Shown here: positions 36,898 to 47,198 of the stretch, piece after piece
How positions within the stretch are numbered: position 1 is the stretch's first letter
How the letters are laid out: each line of letters opens with the position of its first letter
Assembly (NCBI RefSeq): GCF_009740285.1
Contig: NZ_CP046566.1
Coordinates: 3,324,658 to 3,388,657, forward strand
Reading direction: 5' to 3'
Source: Phnomibacter ginsenosidimutans
Lineage (GTDB): Bacteria; Bacteroidota; Bacteroidia; Chitinophagales; Chitinophagaceae
DNA length: 64,000 nt
The notes under the pieces: generated by a model
What the model was told of the DNA's origin: nothing
Database searches by the model: none
The model's input: only the letters and a program-made list of their open reading frames with translations
Made by a program: the position numbers and the translations under genes

Positions 36898-37974
36898 TTA
36901 TTGAGGCAATAAAACAGCGTCTACAATGTGTACCACACCGTTGATGGTGTTCACGTCTGCAGTTATCACTTTGGCAGCATACGGTGTAGGCGGCGTAGTG
37001 GGCAGATTGTTGCCGGGGCCACGTACGGTTACGTTGGCACCAGTTACATTAATTTGTTGCGCTACACCCATAATGCTGGCAGCAGTGCTGTTGCCGGCAG
37101 CCAGGTTTACAGAATAGGCGCGGCTACCCAACACGTGGAAAGCTACAATACCCCACACAGTTTGCGTTGGCAATGCACTGATGGTGGAAATACCTGTAGG
37201 CAGACCCATAGCAGCAAACAGGTTTTGGAAAGCCTGATTGGTTGGAGCAAATACGGTGAGGTTAGCTGCGGCATTGCTCAAAATAGGAATGAGCTGAGGG
37301 GCGCCTGTGGGAGGTCCGGCATCGGCACGGGCCAATGCAGCCATCAGGTAGGTTAAATCAGGATTGGCAGCAGCCACCTGAGCAATCACCTGAGAAGGCG
37401 GAAAGAATACCCGGGCAATGTCATGAATCACACCATTGGAAGCGTCGATATCAGCAGCCTTTACAGGTATGTTGTTGAACCAGGCGCCAGCTGTGCGGCG
37501 GCTGGGGAATACCGGCATGCGATACGGTACGGGCGGCGTGGCAGACAATACCAATCCACTCTGCATATACATGTTGGGGAAAGCAGTGCTCAAATCTGCT
37601 GCTTTCAGTTCGACACCAGGAATAACATGGGCATTCACAATAGAAGCAACAGTAGCTGCAGGAAGGCCGCTCACCGCTGTTTCGTTGGGAATACCGCTGG
37701 CAATGAAAGCATCATTGTCTGGTGCAAACAACGTGTATACCGCAGTAGGATCAGATGGGTTGAATGTAAGATTGGAACCGGCACGGGTAATGGCGGCACG
37801 GAGAATAGAATACTTGGCGTTGGCTGCCAGCACCTGCGTCATGGTTTGTCCGCTGGGTGTAGGAGGCACAATGGCCGTGGGTTGAGGCAGCTCTTTGTTG
37901 CAAGACGCCAGCATGGCTGCACCTGCAACAACAACGGCAGCCGATCCCCACCATTTGCTGAAAATATTTTTCAT
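36898..37974 (-). CDS. lipoprotein with two FAS1 domains
   Basis: A 358-residue lipoprotein; lipobox MLASC with Cys25. FAS1 domain 1 at about 45-195 (YTLFAPDNDAFIASG, VNAHVIPGVEL, NGVIHDIARVFFP) and domain 2 at about 200-357 (LTVFAPTNQAFQNLF, IVAFHVLGSRAY, INGVVHIVDAVLLPQ). Gene order, 31 bases after the TonB-dependent receptor on the same strand, suggests a surface partner that binds the ligand and passes it to the receptor, as SusD-like proteins do; ligand unknown. Confidence 0.9.
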   Translation of the reverse strand: MKNIFSKWWGSAAVVVAGAAMLASCNKELPQPTAIVPPTPSGQTMTQVLAANAKYSILRAAITRAGSNLTFNPSDPTAVYTLFAPDNDAFIASGIPNETAVSGLPAATVASIVNAHVIPGVELKAADLSTAFPNMYMQSGLVLSATPPVPYRMPVFPSRRTAGAWFNNIPVKAADIDASNGVIHDIARVFFPPSQVIAQVAAANPDLTYLMAALARADAGPPTGAPQLIPILSNAAANLTVFAPTNQAFQNLFAAMGLPTGISTISALPTQTVWGIVAFHVLGSRAYSVNLAAGNSTAASIMGVAQQINVTGANVTVRGPGNNLPTTPPTPYAAKVITADVNTINGVVHIVDAVLLPQ

Positions 37975-38005
37975 ACAGTAGTAGTTTTAAATGCTTGGTT
38001 GATGG

Positions 38006-40703
38006 TTACAGAACGTTGTAGGCAAAACTTACATAGTACAGGCCGCCAATGCTTGGGTTGGCAATAGCTGTACGATAATAAGAGTTCAACAGGTTGTTGG
38101 CGCCCAACTTGATAACCGATTTGATTTTAGGCGCTTTAAAGTTCACGCTGGCATCCACAGTGTGGTATGCTGGCAACTGACCCTGAATGAAGTCGCTTTC
38201 GTAGAAGAAAGACTCCTGCCAACGCCACATCAGATTGAAGCCAACCAGCTTTTTCTTACCAAAGCCCGTATTACCTACTGATACGTTGGTGCGGTACTTA
38301 GGAGCATTGAAGAAGGCACGGAAACCTGCAGGCACATCGTTCAATACATCAGATGAAGCGTTCAAACCGAGGGTGAAACCTTTAGGCAACAGGTAGTCGA
38401 TGCTGGCACCCCAACCGTAAGTTTTTACTTTGCCGGGGGCATTTACAACAAGGCTGAAACCCTGGAATGCACCAGAGGCAGAAGGCACACCCGATGCAAA
38501 CTGAATACCATCGCGGCGGCTCAGGAAGTTTTGATACGTACCTACATAACCATACACATCAAACAGCAACTTTCCTTTAACCACAGTTTTGTAACCCAGT
38601 TCAAATGAGGTTACACTTTCTGGCTTGGTCTTCACATACTGAATACGTTCGCTCAGGTTAGTGGGGTTGTACGGCGCATTGTTGATGAGGTTGTACCGCT
38701 CATACAATGCACGGTTTTCACCCAGCAAAATGCCGTTACCAACGTTGAGGTTGATCCAATTGCTGCTGTGTAGAAGGGAAACGATACGCTGTTTGATAAG
38801 AGAAACGAATGTTGTGGTTTTTAGCAGGCTTGAAGAGAGCTGTAACCCGTGGGGTAAAGCGGCCTTCGAAATTTTCATTTTTATCGTAGCGACCAGAAGC
38901 CAACAGGCGGAGTTTTTCGCTGAACAAAGACTTGGCAATCTGGATATAACCACCGATTTCGTTGATTTTGATGGGCTCACCTACTTTATCGGCAAACAAA
39001 GTACCCTGGCTGTTCAATACATACTGCTTCCAGTTGCCACCAATCATGATGTCGGCAAACTTGATGATGTCAGCAAAATTGTACTGGCCTTCTACCATGT
39101 ACAAATCGCTGCGGTCGAGGAACAAACCACCTTGTGGGATAGGCTTGCGACGTACCTGATCGAAAATGTTGCGGAACTGGGTAGAACCTGCTACAGGACG
39201 ACCAGCATCGGCTACACCACGGGCTATGTTATGGGCTTCCAAATCCGGACGGCCGGCCAGCTTTGCATTCATGAAAGCAATGGCATACTCAGGATACCAG
39301 GTGGTGCTGGGCTTCCATGCTTCGTTGAACAACTGGGTAGTTACAGTCAGGTTGTAAGATTCACCAGAATTTTCTTGCGTAGTAAAGCCACGCAGGAACC
39401 AGTTTTTACCCTGGAACTCCAGCTTGTACTGCCCAATTTTAAAATCTTTCAAAGAGTAACGCTGGCTACCGGTATACACGCTGTTGCCTGTACCCCAGTG
39501 ACCGGCCAAAATAGCTTCTACATTCTTTGCAATTTTATAGTGCAGGGCACCAGAAAACTTGAAGTTGAAAGTATTTGGATTGGTTACTTCTTTTTCGGTA
39601 TAGCCGGTACGGCTTACAGGAATATTTGCAGGCAATGTATTGATGAAGCCTTGCCAGAAAGGCACCTGAGCACCTACAGCATTCAATACGCTGCGGAGGT
39701 TGGTGGTGGTTTCATCGCCATACACGTTAACACCATCATAGTTAGGATCGGTGCTGCGGGTACCATCTACCAGGTCGCCAGAGGTAGAGCCAATGCGGCG
39801 GTAGTTGCGCATATCGTCTGCCAACCAGTCTTTGGCTTGAATAAATTCGGCACCAATTTTATAAGCGAACTTATCGCTGACTTTTTTGCCAAAGCGAACA
39901 GCCCAGTTATGATAAGATGAAGTAGGACGCTGACGCTTGTCGGCATGCATCAAACCCGTTTTAATCTGGAATGACAAACCCTGATACTTAAATGGATTTT
40001 TACCATTGATCAGAATGGTACCATTCATGCCACCGGGGCCATACAGGGCTGATGAAGCACCTTGCAGCAGTTCAAAGTTGTCTACATCCAGTTCGGTAAG
40101 GCCGATAACGCTACCTACCGAAAAGTTGAGACCAGGCGCCTGGTTGTCCATGCCATCCATCATTTGGTTCACACGGGTGTTACCACTACCGTTGAAACCA
40201 CGGGTTGCAGGCGTTTTAAATGTAAGAGAGCTGGTTACCACGTCTACACCTTTCAGGTTGCTGATCATGTCGTAGTAGTTGGCTGCAGCAGCAGTGCGAA
40301 TGGCAGTGTTGCCTACACGCTCAATACTTACGGGAGATTCAAGAATGCGAGACGGCGTACGGGTGGCACTTACTACCACTTCCTGTCCCAGTGCCGAGCT
40401 TTGTTCGAGCTCAATCACATTGCCATCGGCAGTGCTGATGGTTACAGTTTTGGTGGCAAAGTTCACCGCAGATATTTCGAGTGTGACAGGTAACGACTGA
40501 GAGGTAGTGAGTGTGAAATTACCGTTGTCGTCTGTGTAGGTACCAGTACTGGTGCCCTTAATAACCACAGACACGGCAGAAATTGTCCCTTTTGTGGTGG
40601 CGTCTTTTACGGTGCCCTTTATGGTCACCGCCTGAGCGATGGCTGCAATCGTGAATGCATGAACCATGATCAGTACTGCCACAAGTGGTAGCACTTTTCT
40701 CAT
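38006..40703 (-). CDS. TonB-dependent receptor with carboxypeptidase-like N-terminal domain, frameshifted
   Basis: About 898 residues after correction. Signal peptide, then a CarboxypepD_reg-like domain (about 25-110; IKGTVKDATTKGTISAVSVV), a plug domain (VVVSATRTPSRILESP through LLQGASSALYGPGGMNGTIL) and a long beta-barrel ending VSFAYNVL. The frame changes between about 38757 and 38767, where one extra base follows PSTQQ; after correction NWINLNVGNGILLG continues. An outer-membrane importer for an unknown ligand, paired with the double-FAS1 lipoprotein. Confidence 0.9.
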
Positions 40704-40857
40704 AAGTATGTTTTTTAACTAAGCAAATATGGGGTTTTTAGGTTCAATTGCTAAACATAGTTTACAAATGGCAGTTATCAATGCACAGCTTATACAGATT
40801 TAGCACGAACACAAATCATCACATGGTGCAACCAACCGAATCGTTTTTCTTTGCGGC

Positions 40858-41784
40858 ATGAGCAATCTTACCATTTCTAATACAACCGCCTATTACAAAG
40901 GAAAGGTGCGGGATGTTTACAGCATTGGCCAAAATTTACTGGTGATGGTGGCCAGCAACCGCATTTCTGCCTTCGATGTGATTTTACCCAAGCCCATTCC
41001 TTACAAAGGACAAGTGCTGAACCAGATAGCGGCCCACATGCTGCAGGCCACGGCCGACATTTGCCCCAACTGGCTGCTCGATGTACCGGCACCGAATGTG
41101 AGCATTGGCAAACGTTGCGTTCCTTTTCGGGTGGAAATGGTGGTGCGGGGCAACCTCACCGGCCATGCCTGGCGCACCTACAACAGCGGCTTGCGTACCC
41201 TTTGCGGCGTGGCACTACCCGAGGGCATGAAAGAAAATGATTACTTCCCCTCACCCATTATTACACCCAGTACCAAGGCCGAAGCCGGCCACGATGAAGA
41301 CATCAGCCGCGAAGACATCATTGCACAAGGCATTGTAAATGCCGAGGATTATGCGGTGCTGGAGCAATACACATTGGCATTGTTTGAAAGAGGTAAAGCC
41401 ATTGCAGCCAAGCAAGGATTGATACTGGTGGATACCAAATATGAGTTTGGAAAAATTGGCGACACCATCTACCTGATGGATGAAATTCATACCCCCGATA
41501 GCAGCCGCTATTTTTATGCCGATGGCTTTGAAGAAAGACAAGCCGCTGGCGAAAAGCAACAGCAACTCAGCAAAGAGTTTGTGCGGGAATGGCTCATCGC
41601 AAACAACTTCATGGGTAAAGAAGGCCAAACCGTACCGGAAATGACTGATGAATGGATTGACACCATTAGCCAGCGTTACATTACCCTGTACGAAAAAGTA
41701 GTGGGTGAAAAATTTGTACCCCAAGCATGGAGCGATGAAGCAACAGTGGAAGCTATCGAAGCTTCGCTGGCAAAGTTGCAATAA
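40858..41784 (+). CDS. purC: phosphoribosylaminoimidazole-succinocarboxamide synthase
   Basis: Purine biosynthesis step 7 (SAICAR synthetase), 308 residues, the longer eukaryote-like/Bacteroidota form. Motifs: [72 protein letters not shown] and [24 protein letters not shown] ends four bases before the ATG. Confidence 0.97.
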   Translation: MSNLTISNTTAYYKGKVRDVYSIGQNLLVMVASNRISAFDVILPKPIPYKGQVLNQIAAHMLQATADICPNWLLDVPAPNVSIGKRCVPFRVEMVVRGNLTGHAWRTYNSGLRTLCGVALPEGMKENDYFPSPIITPSTKAEAGHDEDISREDIIAQGIVNAEDYAVLEQYTLALFERGKAIAAKQGLILVDTKYEFGKIGDTIYLMDEIHTPDSSRYFYADGFEERQAAGEKQQQLSKEFVREWLIANNFMGKEGQTVPEMTDEWIDTISQRYITLYEKVVGEKFVPQAWSDEATVEAIEASLAKLQ

Positions 41785-41843
41785 GGATTAACTGCTACTG
41801 AAATACAGCTACGTTACTTTGCGAAAATAGTTTACTGAATAGC

Positions 41844-41880
41844 AAAGGGAGTCATTCAAATATTGAATGACTCCCTTTTT
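41844..41880 (+). terminator. terminator after purC
   Basis: Perfect 16-bp stem (41844-41859 with 41863-41878), 3-base loop and T run. Confidence 0.9.
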
Positions 41881-41954
41881 GTATTGAATACTTCAATCCA
41901 TCCTCTTATCTGATGGAAAACAAAATGCCAGAAAGAAAAAATCCTCACTCGCCT

Positions 41955-42033
41955 TTCTAACATCCAACATCCGTCATCTAACATCTCTTCCCATCAACCA
42001 TCAACCACCAACCATCAACTATCATCTGTCATC
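41955..42033. repeat. low-complexity ACATC/CAACCATC filler
   Basis: Iterated CATC, AACATC and CAACCA words overlapping the end of trhO; reverse complement of the GATGT-type filler elsewhere (11-bp exact match GATGTTAGATG). Confidence 0.5.
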
Positions 42034-43059
42034 CAATCTCGGTCTCAACCGCTCCCGGCTCTTGCTGAAAATATGAGCCCCATTGTCTTTGCCTTTGCGC
42101 AATTCTTTTTGTGCTTCTTCGGGTAAATGAATCACTTCCTGGCAAGCTGTACTGCAGCAGCCTTCATAGGTTGCTTTGCAGGCATCGCATTGTATAAACA
42201 GCAGGTGGCAGGCATCGTTGGCGCAGTTGGTATGCGTGTCAGCGGGCTGTCCGCACTGGTGGCATTTGGCTATCACGTCTTCCGTTACTCTTTCGCCCAG
42301 GCGATTATCGAACACAAAGTTTTTACCAATGAACTTTTGTTCCAATCCCTGCTCTTTCACCTGATGCACATAGTTGATAATGCCACCTTCAATGTGAAAC
42401 ACATTTTTAAAACCCCGGTGCAGCATGTACGCACTGGCCTTCTCGCAGCGGATGCCGCCGGTGCAATACATAATCACGGGCTTGTCTTCGCGGCCCTTCA
42501 TCATATCTACCGCCATGGGTAGTTGCTCCCGAAAAGTATCGCTGGGAATTTCAATGGCATTGTCAAAATGGCCTACTTCGTATTCGTAATGGTTGCGCAT
42601 GTCTATCACCAAAACGTCAGGGTTTTGCATGAGTTCATTTACTTCTTTCGCTTTCAGGTACTTCCCTTTTCGCTCCATGCTGAAGTTGGGATCATCAATA
42701 CCATCGGCCACAATTTTTTCCCGCACTTTTATGCGCAGCACCCAAAAACTTTTACCGTCATCTTCTACAGCAATGTTCAGGCGCATGCCATTCATCCATT
42801 CGTAACTGTACAGGTATTGCCGCAATGCATCAAAGTTGGAAACAGGCACACTAATTTGTGCATTGATGCCTTCATGTGCCACATAAATGCGGCCAAACAC
42901 TTTGAGGGCATGCAGGCCCTTCCAAAGCTCATCCCGAAAAGCCTGCGGATTGGCAATAGGATGGTACATGTAAAAACTGATGGTAGTACGCGGCTCGGTT
43001 TCTTGCATCAGCCGCTCTTTGAGTTCCTTGTTGGAAACCCGGTTGTGGAGTAACGCCAT
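42022..43059 (-). CDS. trhO: tRNA uridine-34 hydroxylase (rhodanese family)
   Basis: TrhO/YceA makes 5-hydroxyuridine at tRNA position 34 in an oxygen-dependent way. Motifs: [50 protein letters not shown], the rhodanese loop [16 protein letters not shown] and a Cys-rich end ([22 protein letters not shown]). 345 residues from the ATG at 43059. The last codons lie in the low-complexity filler, so the C-terminus ([12 protein letters not shown]) may vary between strains. Confidence 0.93.
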   Translation of the reverse strand: MALLHNRVSNKELKERLMQETEPRTTISFYMYHPIANPQAFRDELWKGLHALKVFGRIYVAHEGINAQISVPVSNFDALRQYLYSYEWMNGMRLNIAVEDDGKSFWVLRIKVREKIVADGIDDPNFSMERKGKYLKAKEVNELMQNPDVLVIDMRNHYEYEVGHFDNAIEIPSDTFREQLPMAVDMMKGREDKPVIMYCTGGIRCEKASAYMLHRGFKNVFHIEGGIINYVHQVKEQGLEQKFIGKNFVFDNRLGERVTEDVIAKCHQCGQPADTHTNCANDACHLLFIQCDACKATYEGCCSTACQEVIHLPEEAQKELRKGKDNGAHIFSKSRERLRPRLDDR

Positions 43060-43185
43060 GGTCAATAAAATTTTAAGGTCACGCCGAAGCGAGATGTTGC
43101 ATCCAACGCCAGTTGCAGGCTGGCCAAAATTTTTGGAAATGCCGCGAAGATACAGGATGCTGATAAAGAAGATTCAGCTTGCACC

Positions 43186-43216
43186 CAAAGATAGCTGGCG
43201 GTGCAGTATCTTTCAA
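43186..43216 (-). promoter_or_regulatory. promoter of trhO
   Basis: TTG at 43214-43216, 20-base spacer, TATCTTTG at 43186-43193. Best complete Bacteroidota promoter in the window; predicts a leader of about 120 bases. Confidence 0.55.
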
Positions 43217-43288
43217 TATTGACAATGCGGACCTGTAGCTTGTGCATCAATGCAGCAACCATTCGCATTCTTGTAAAAATTATTGCTT

Positions 43289-43765
43289 ATGCAACCCCAT
43301 CTTCCAGCACAAATAGCCGTTCATTTTCAGCAAGTATACCATGGTGGCAACTGGGCCAGCAGTCATTACAAAGCCGTGATGGCTGATATTGACTGGACGA
43401 TGGCCAACCAAACTATGGGCGGTTGCAACAGCATTGCCAGCTTGTTTTTTCACACGCAATATTACATTGGCATTGTGCTTAAAGTATTGGAGGGCGGCCC
43501 ACTGCAAGGCAGCGACAAAGAAAGTTTTGTACACCCGCCTGTACACAATGAAGCGGAATGGGAAGCCTACAAAACACAAGCCTGGCAGCAAGCTGAGGCA
43601 TTTGCAGCGGCATTGGCCAATTTGCCGGAAAGCCAATTGTGGCAAGACTTCATCAAACCAGCATACCATACTTATTACTGGCAAATGCATGGACTGATTG
43701 AGCACTTGCATTATCACCTCGGGCAAATTGTTGTGCTCAAAAAAATACTCCGCCATCAGGCATGA
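43289..43765 (+). CDS. DinB-like four-helix protein
   Basis: A 158-residue protein of the DinB/YfiT-like metalloenzyme superfamily. VYHGGNWASSHYKAVMADID and SIASLFFHTQYYIGIVLKVL match helices 1-2 (His ligand), and LIEHLHYHLGQIVVLKKIL carries the two C-terminal His of the metal triad. Members include thiol transferases; substrate unknown. Start ATG at 43289; 60 bases separate it from the next gene. Confidence 0.82.
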   Translation: MQPHLPAQIAVHFQQVYHGGNWASSHYKAVMADIDWTMANQTMGGCNSIASLFFHTQYYIGIVLKVLEGGPLQGSDKESFVHPPVHNEAEWEAYKTQAWQQAEAFAAALANLPESQLWQDFIKPAYHTYYWQMHGLIEHLHYHLGQIVVLKKILRHQA

Positions 43766-43825
43766 CAGACACGGACAGACAGCCCGGTTGCAATGCGCAA
43801 ATTTGATACACGTAAATGCTTTGCC

Positions 43826-46555
43826 ATGGGTAAAAAGAAATTGTCCCGCCGCTTGTTTGTACAGCAAACTTCCCGTCTTGCTATAGCCGCCCCTGTTGTT
43901 GGTTCGCTGTCCTCCTTTGCGGCACCCTCATCTCCCAAAGATGAAGGAATATACATTCCACTCCGCTGGATTGATGAACAAGAAAAAACAAACTGCGTGG
44001 GCAATACCTGGGGCGTGCCATGGCCAAAAGGTGTGCTGACTGATACACGCAAACTGCAGGTAAACTCCGGCACCGAAAGTATTCCTACACAAAGCTGGAT
44101 TACCGGTCGCTGGCCCGATGGCTCTGCCAAATGGACAGCACATAGTATTCCTGCAGGCACGTATACCAACAACCTTGTATTGGTGCAGGAGCAAAAAGAA
44201 AGCAGCAGCAAAACATTACAAGTTTCCAAACAACAAAATGGCTGGACGATTGACACGGGTGTGATACAAATAACCGTGGCGAATAGCGGCAACGTACTCA
44301 TCCCTTCTTTGCTGCGCAATAACAGAACAATTGGGCAGCATGGCCGCTTGGTATTGCAAAGTCAACAACAAGCAACTGCTGCAGCTCATCAAGCATTGAC
44401 CACTACCTCTTTTGAAGGCATTATAGAACAAGCCCAACTGGAACAGCAGGGCCCCATAAGAGCCGTTGTAAAATGGACAGGCAAACACAAAAGCCAGCAA
44501 GGCCGCAGCTGGATACCATTTATGGTGCGTATGTATGTATATGCCGGCAGCGATTGCATTCGGTTGGTACACAGCATTGTGTTTGATGGCAATGAGCAAC
44601 AGAATTTTATCAGTGGCATTGGCATTCGCTTTGATGTACCTTTTGATACGCCAGCCTACAACCGGCATGTGCGTTTTTGTGGTGCCAATGGCGGTGTATT
44701 TGCAGAGACTGTGCAAGGCCTCACGGGGTTGCGCCGCGATGCAGGCCCGAACATTCGTTCTGCACAAATACAAGGCAGTGCTGTACCAGACAGCAACAGC
44801 TGGCCAGAGCCCATTCGTAAAGGATTGCCCTACATTCCACAGTTTGGCGACTACACACTATGCCAACCTACAGCAGATGGCTACAGCATCAAAAAAAGAA
44901 CGGGCGAACAATTTGGCTGGATACAAAGTACTGCCGGGCACAGGGCCTTGGGCACAGCTTACCTTGGCTCACCCAATGGTGGACTGGCGTTGGGCCTGCG
45001 GCATTTTTGGCAAAGCCACCCTGCACAAATAGACATTCGTCATGCACACAGCAGTGTAGGCTCAATCACTTTGTGGATGTGGGCTCCCGAAGCGCCGGCC
45101 ATGGACCTGCGCTTTTACCACGATGGCATGGGACAAGACAGCTACGAAAAGCAACTGGCCGGATTAGACATTACTTATGAAGATTATGAACCGGGCTTTG
45201 GTACGGCCATGGGCATTGCCCGCACCAGCGAATTGTTTTGCCAGGTATTGGCCGCTACGCCCGATAACGAAACCCTTGCACAAATAGCAAAGCGTAACGA
45301 AGCACCGCCGCAGTTGCTGGCCACATCAGCCTACATGAAATCCGCAGCAGCATTTGCCGGATTTTGGAGCTTGCCCGATCCAGATAATGCTGCCATCAAA
45401 CAAATAGATGAGCAACTCGATTTTTATTTTGCGTATTACCAACAGCAGGTAGAACAGCGCAGGTGGTATGGCTTCTGGCATTTTGGCGATGTAATGCATA
45501 GCTATGATACCGACCGGCATGTTTGGAAATACGATGTAGGCGGCTTTGCATGGGATAACTCAGAGCTGAGCACTGACCTCTGGTTGTGGTTCTATTTTTT
45601 GCGTACCGGTCGTGCCGATGTATATCGATTTGCAGAAGCCATGACACGCCACACAGGAGAAGTAGATGTGCATCACTTGGGAAAATTTGCACCATTGGGC
45701 AGCAGGCACAATGTGCAACACTGGGGTTGTAGCGCCAAGCAATTGCGCATCAGCACCGTGGCCAACAGGCGCATGTATTATTACCTTACTGCCGATGAAC
45801 GGGTGGGCGATTTGATGGACGAACAAGTGAATGCTTACAAAACATTAGCGCAGATAGCTCCCGGCCGCAAACTGCCAAAAGGCGATGTTCAACAAGTATC
45901 GGCAACTGCCAACCATGTAAACATGGGCTTTGGCACCGACTGGGGTTCGGCTGCAGCCGCATGGCTGATGCATTGGGAGCGAACCGGCAACGCAAAGGTA
46001 TTGATGCTATTGCGCAACAGCATGGCCAGCATTTCCGCACAACCCAAAGGCTTTTTCACTGGAGGCGCCCCCATGGATATGGATAGTGGTAAATTCATCA
46101 TCGACAAAACGGGAAAACTGTCTGTATCACACCTTAGTGCTGCGTTTGGATTACCCGAGGTTTGTGCAGAGCTCATTCAAACTTTTGAAGACAAAGCATT
46201 TGAAAATGCATGGCTGCAATACTGCCGATTGTACAACGCTTCAGCACAAGAACAACAAGCTGAATTGGGACAGGCTTTGAGCAAACTGAATCTGGCGCAG
46301 GGCCATTCCCGATTGACGGCGTACGCAGCGCAACGCTTGCAGGATGCTGCATTAGGTAAGCGGGCCTGGCAAGAATTTTATGCAGGCGGTGCGGGCATTC
46401 GCAAACCCGTTTTACAAACCAACAAAATACTACCACCAGTAGTGATGAATGCCATAGACGAAGCACCGGGCGTAAGTACCAATGCAGTGGCACAATGGGG
46501 CTTGGCTGCCATGCAATGCCAGGCCTGTGCAGGCGATGTTGTGGAAGAAAAATAG
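43826..46555 (+). CDS. exo-rhamnogalacturonan lyase-like (PcRGLX/YetA) protein with Tat-type signal
   Basis: A 909-residue exported protein. A twin-arginine signal (KKLSRRLFVQQTSRLAIAAP) starts at the ATG 43826; an ATG at 43793 would add 11 residues. The N-terminal RIFT-barrel segment has YIPLRWIDEQEK, GVPWPKGVL and SWITGRWPDGSAKW, characteristic of PcRGLX/YetA; the central sandwich and an (alpha/alpha)6-type helical end follow (FWHFGDVMHSYD, GGFAWDNSELSTDLWLWFYF). Relatives release sugars from rhamnogalacturonan. No pectin-use neighbours are present, so the real substrate is open. Confidence 0.78.
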   Translation: MGKKKLSRRLFVQQTSRLAIAAPVVGSLSSFAAPSSPKDEGIYIPLRWIDEQEKTNCVGNTWGVPWPKGVLTDTRKLQVNSGTESIPTQSWITGRWPDGSAKWTAHSIPAGTYTNNLVLVQEQKESSSKTLQVSKQQNGWTIDTGVIQITVANSGNVLIPSLLRNNRTIGQHGRLVLQSQQQATAAAHQALTTTSFEGIIEQAQLEQQGPIRAVVKWTGKHKSQQGRSWIPFMVRMYVYAGSDCIRLVHSIVFDGNEQQNFISGIGIRFDVPFDTPAYNRHVRFCGANGGVFAETVQGLTGLRRDAGPNIRSAQIQGSAVPDSNSWPEPIRKGLPYIPQFGDYTLCQPTADGYSIKKRTGEQFGWIQSTAGHRALGTAYLGSPNGGLALGLRHFWQSHPAQIDIRHAHSSVGSITLWMWAPEAPAMDLRFYHDGMGQDSYEKQLAGLDITYEDYEPGFGTAMGIARTSELFCQVLAATPDNETLAQIAKRNEAPPQLLATSAYMKSAAAFAGFWSLPDPDNAAIKQIDEQLDFYFAYYQQQVEQRRWYGFWHFGDVMHSYDTDRHVWKYDVGGFAWDNSELSTDLWLWFYFLRTGRADVYRFAEAMTRHTGEVDVHHLGKFAPLGSRHNVQHWGCSAKQLRISTVANRRMYYYLTADERVGDLMDEQVNAYKTLAQIAPGRKLPKGDVQQVSATANHVNMGFGTDWGSAAAAWLMHWERTGNAKVLMLLRNSMASISAQPKGFFTGGAPMDMDSGKFIIDKTGKLSVSHLSAAFGLPEVCAELIQTFEDKAFENAWLQYCRLYNASAQEQQAELGQALSKLNLAQGHSRLTAYAAQRLQDAALGKRAWQEFYAGGAGIRKPVLQTNKILPPVVMNAIDEAPGVSTNAVAQWGLAAMQCQACAGDVVEEK

Positions 46556-46612
46556 CATCTGGTGGCAATATGATTGGCCTACGGTATATTGCAGCAACAG
46601 ACAATTAACCCC

Positions 46613-47110
46613 ATGGCAAAAAGAACCGATTACATCAGTTGGGATGAATACTTTATGGGCGTGGCGCTGCTGAGCGGCCGGCGCAGCAAAGACCCCAGCA
46701 CACAAGTAGGTGCCTGCATTGTAAACAAGCAAAATAAAATTGTAGGTGCGGGCTACAATGGCTTACCTATTGGTTGCAGCGATGATGATTTTCCATGGGG
46801 TAAACAGGGCGATTTTTTGCAAACGAAATATCCGTATGTGTGCCATGCAGAGCTCAACGCTATCCTCAATAATATTGGCATGGACCTTACCGGCTGCCGC
46901 ATTTACACGGCGTTGTTTCCTTGCAACGAATGCGCCAAAGCCATCATTCAATCGGGTATTAAAGAAGTAGTTTTTCTGAGTGACAAATACGCCGGCAATG
47001 ATTCATTTGTCGCTTCCAAGCACATGTTTGATACCGCTGGAGTGAGCTATCGGAAAGTAAACACACAGGTTAAGAAAATTGAACTCTCCTTTGATGAAGG
47101 AGATGTGTAA
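46613..47110 (+). CDS. deoxycytidylate deaminase
   Basis: Zinc-dependent dCMP deaminase (165 residues) supplying dUMP for thymidylate synthesis. Active site: [11 protein letters not shown] (H-A-E) and [13 protein letters not shown] (P-C-x-x-C). The start ATG is at 46613. Also shows [13 protein letters not shown] and [11 protein letters not shown] typical of the family. Confidence 0.93.
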   Translation: MAKRTDYISWDEYFMGVALLSGRRSKDPSTQVGACIVNKQNKIVGAGYNGLPIGCSDDDFPWGKQGDFLQTKYPYVCHAELNAILNNIGMDLTGCRIYTALFPCNECAKAIIQSGIKEVVFLSDKYAGNDSFVASKHMFDTAGVSYRKVNTQVKKIELSFDEGDV

Positions 47111-47134
47111 GAAGACCATGCATTGTCAAAATAA

Positions 47135-47168
47135 AATAGAGCAAGGACATCATATCCTTGCTTTATTT
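47135..47168 (+). terminator. terminator after dCMP deaminase
   Basis: Stem AGCAAGGA (47140-47147) with TCCTTGCT (47155-47162), extended by A/T pairs. Confidence 0.65.
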
Positions 47169-47198
47169 GTTTGTATACTTTTCAGTAAATGCCAGCAT

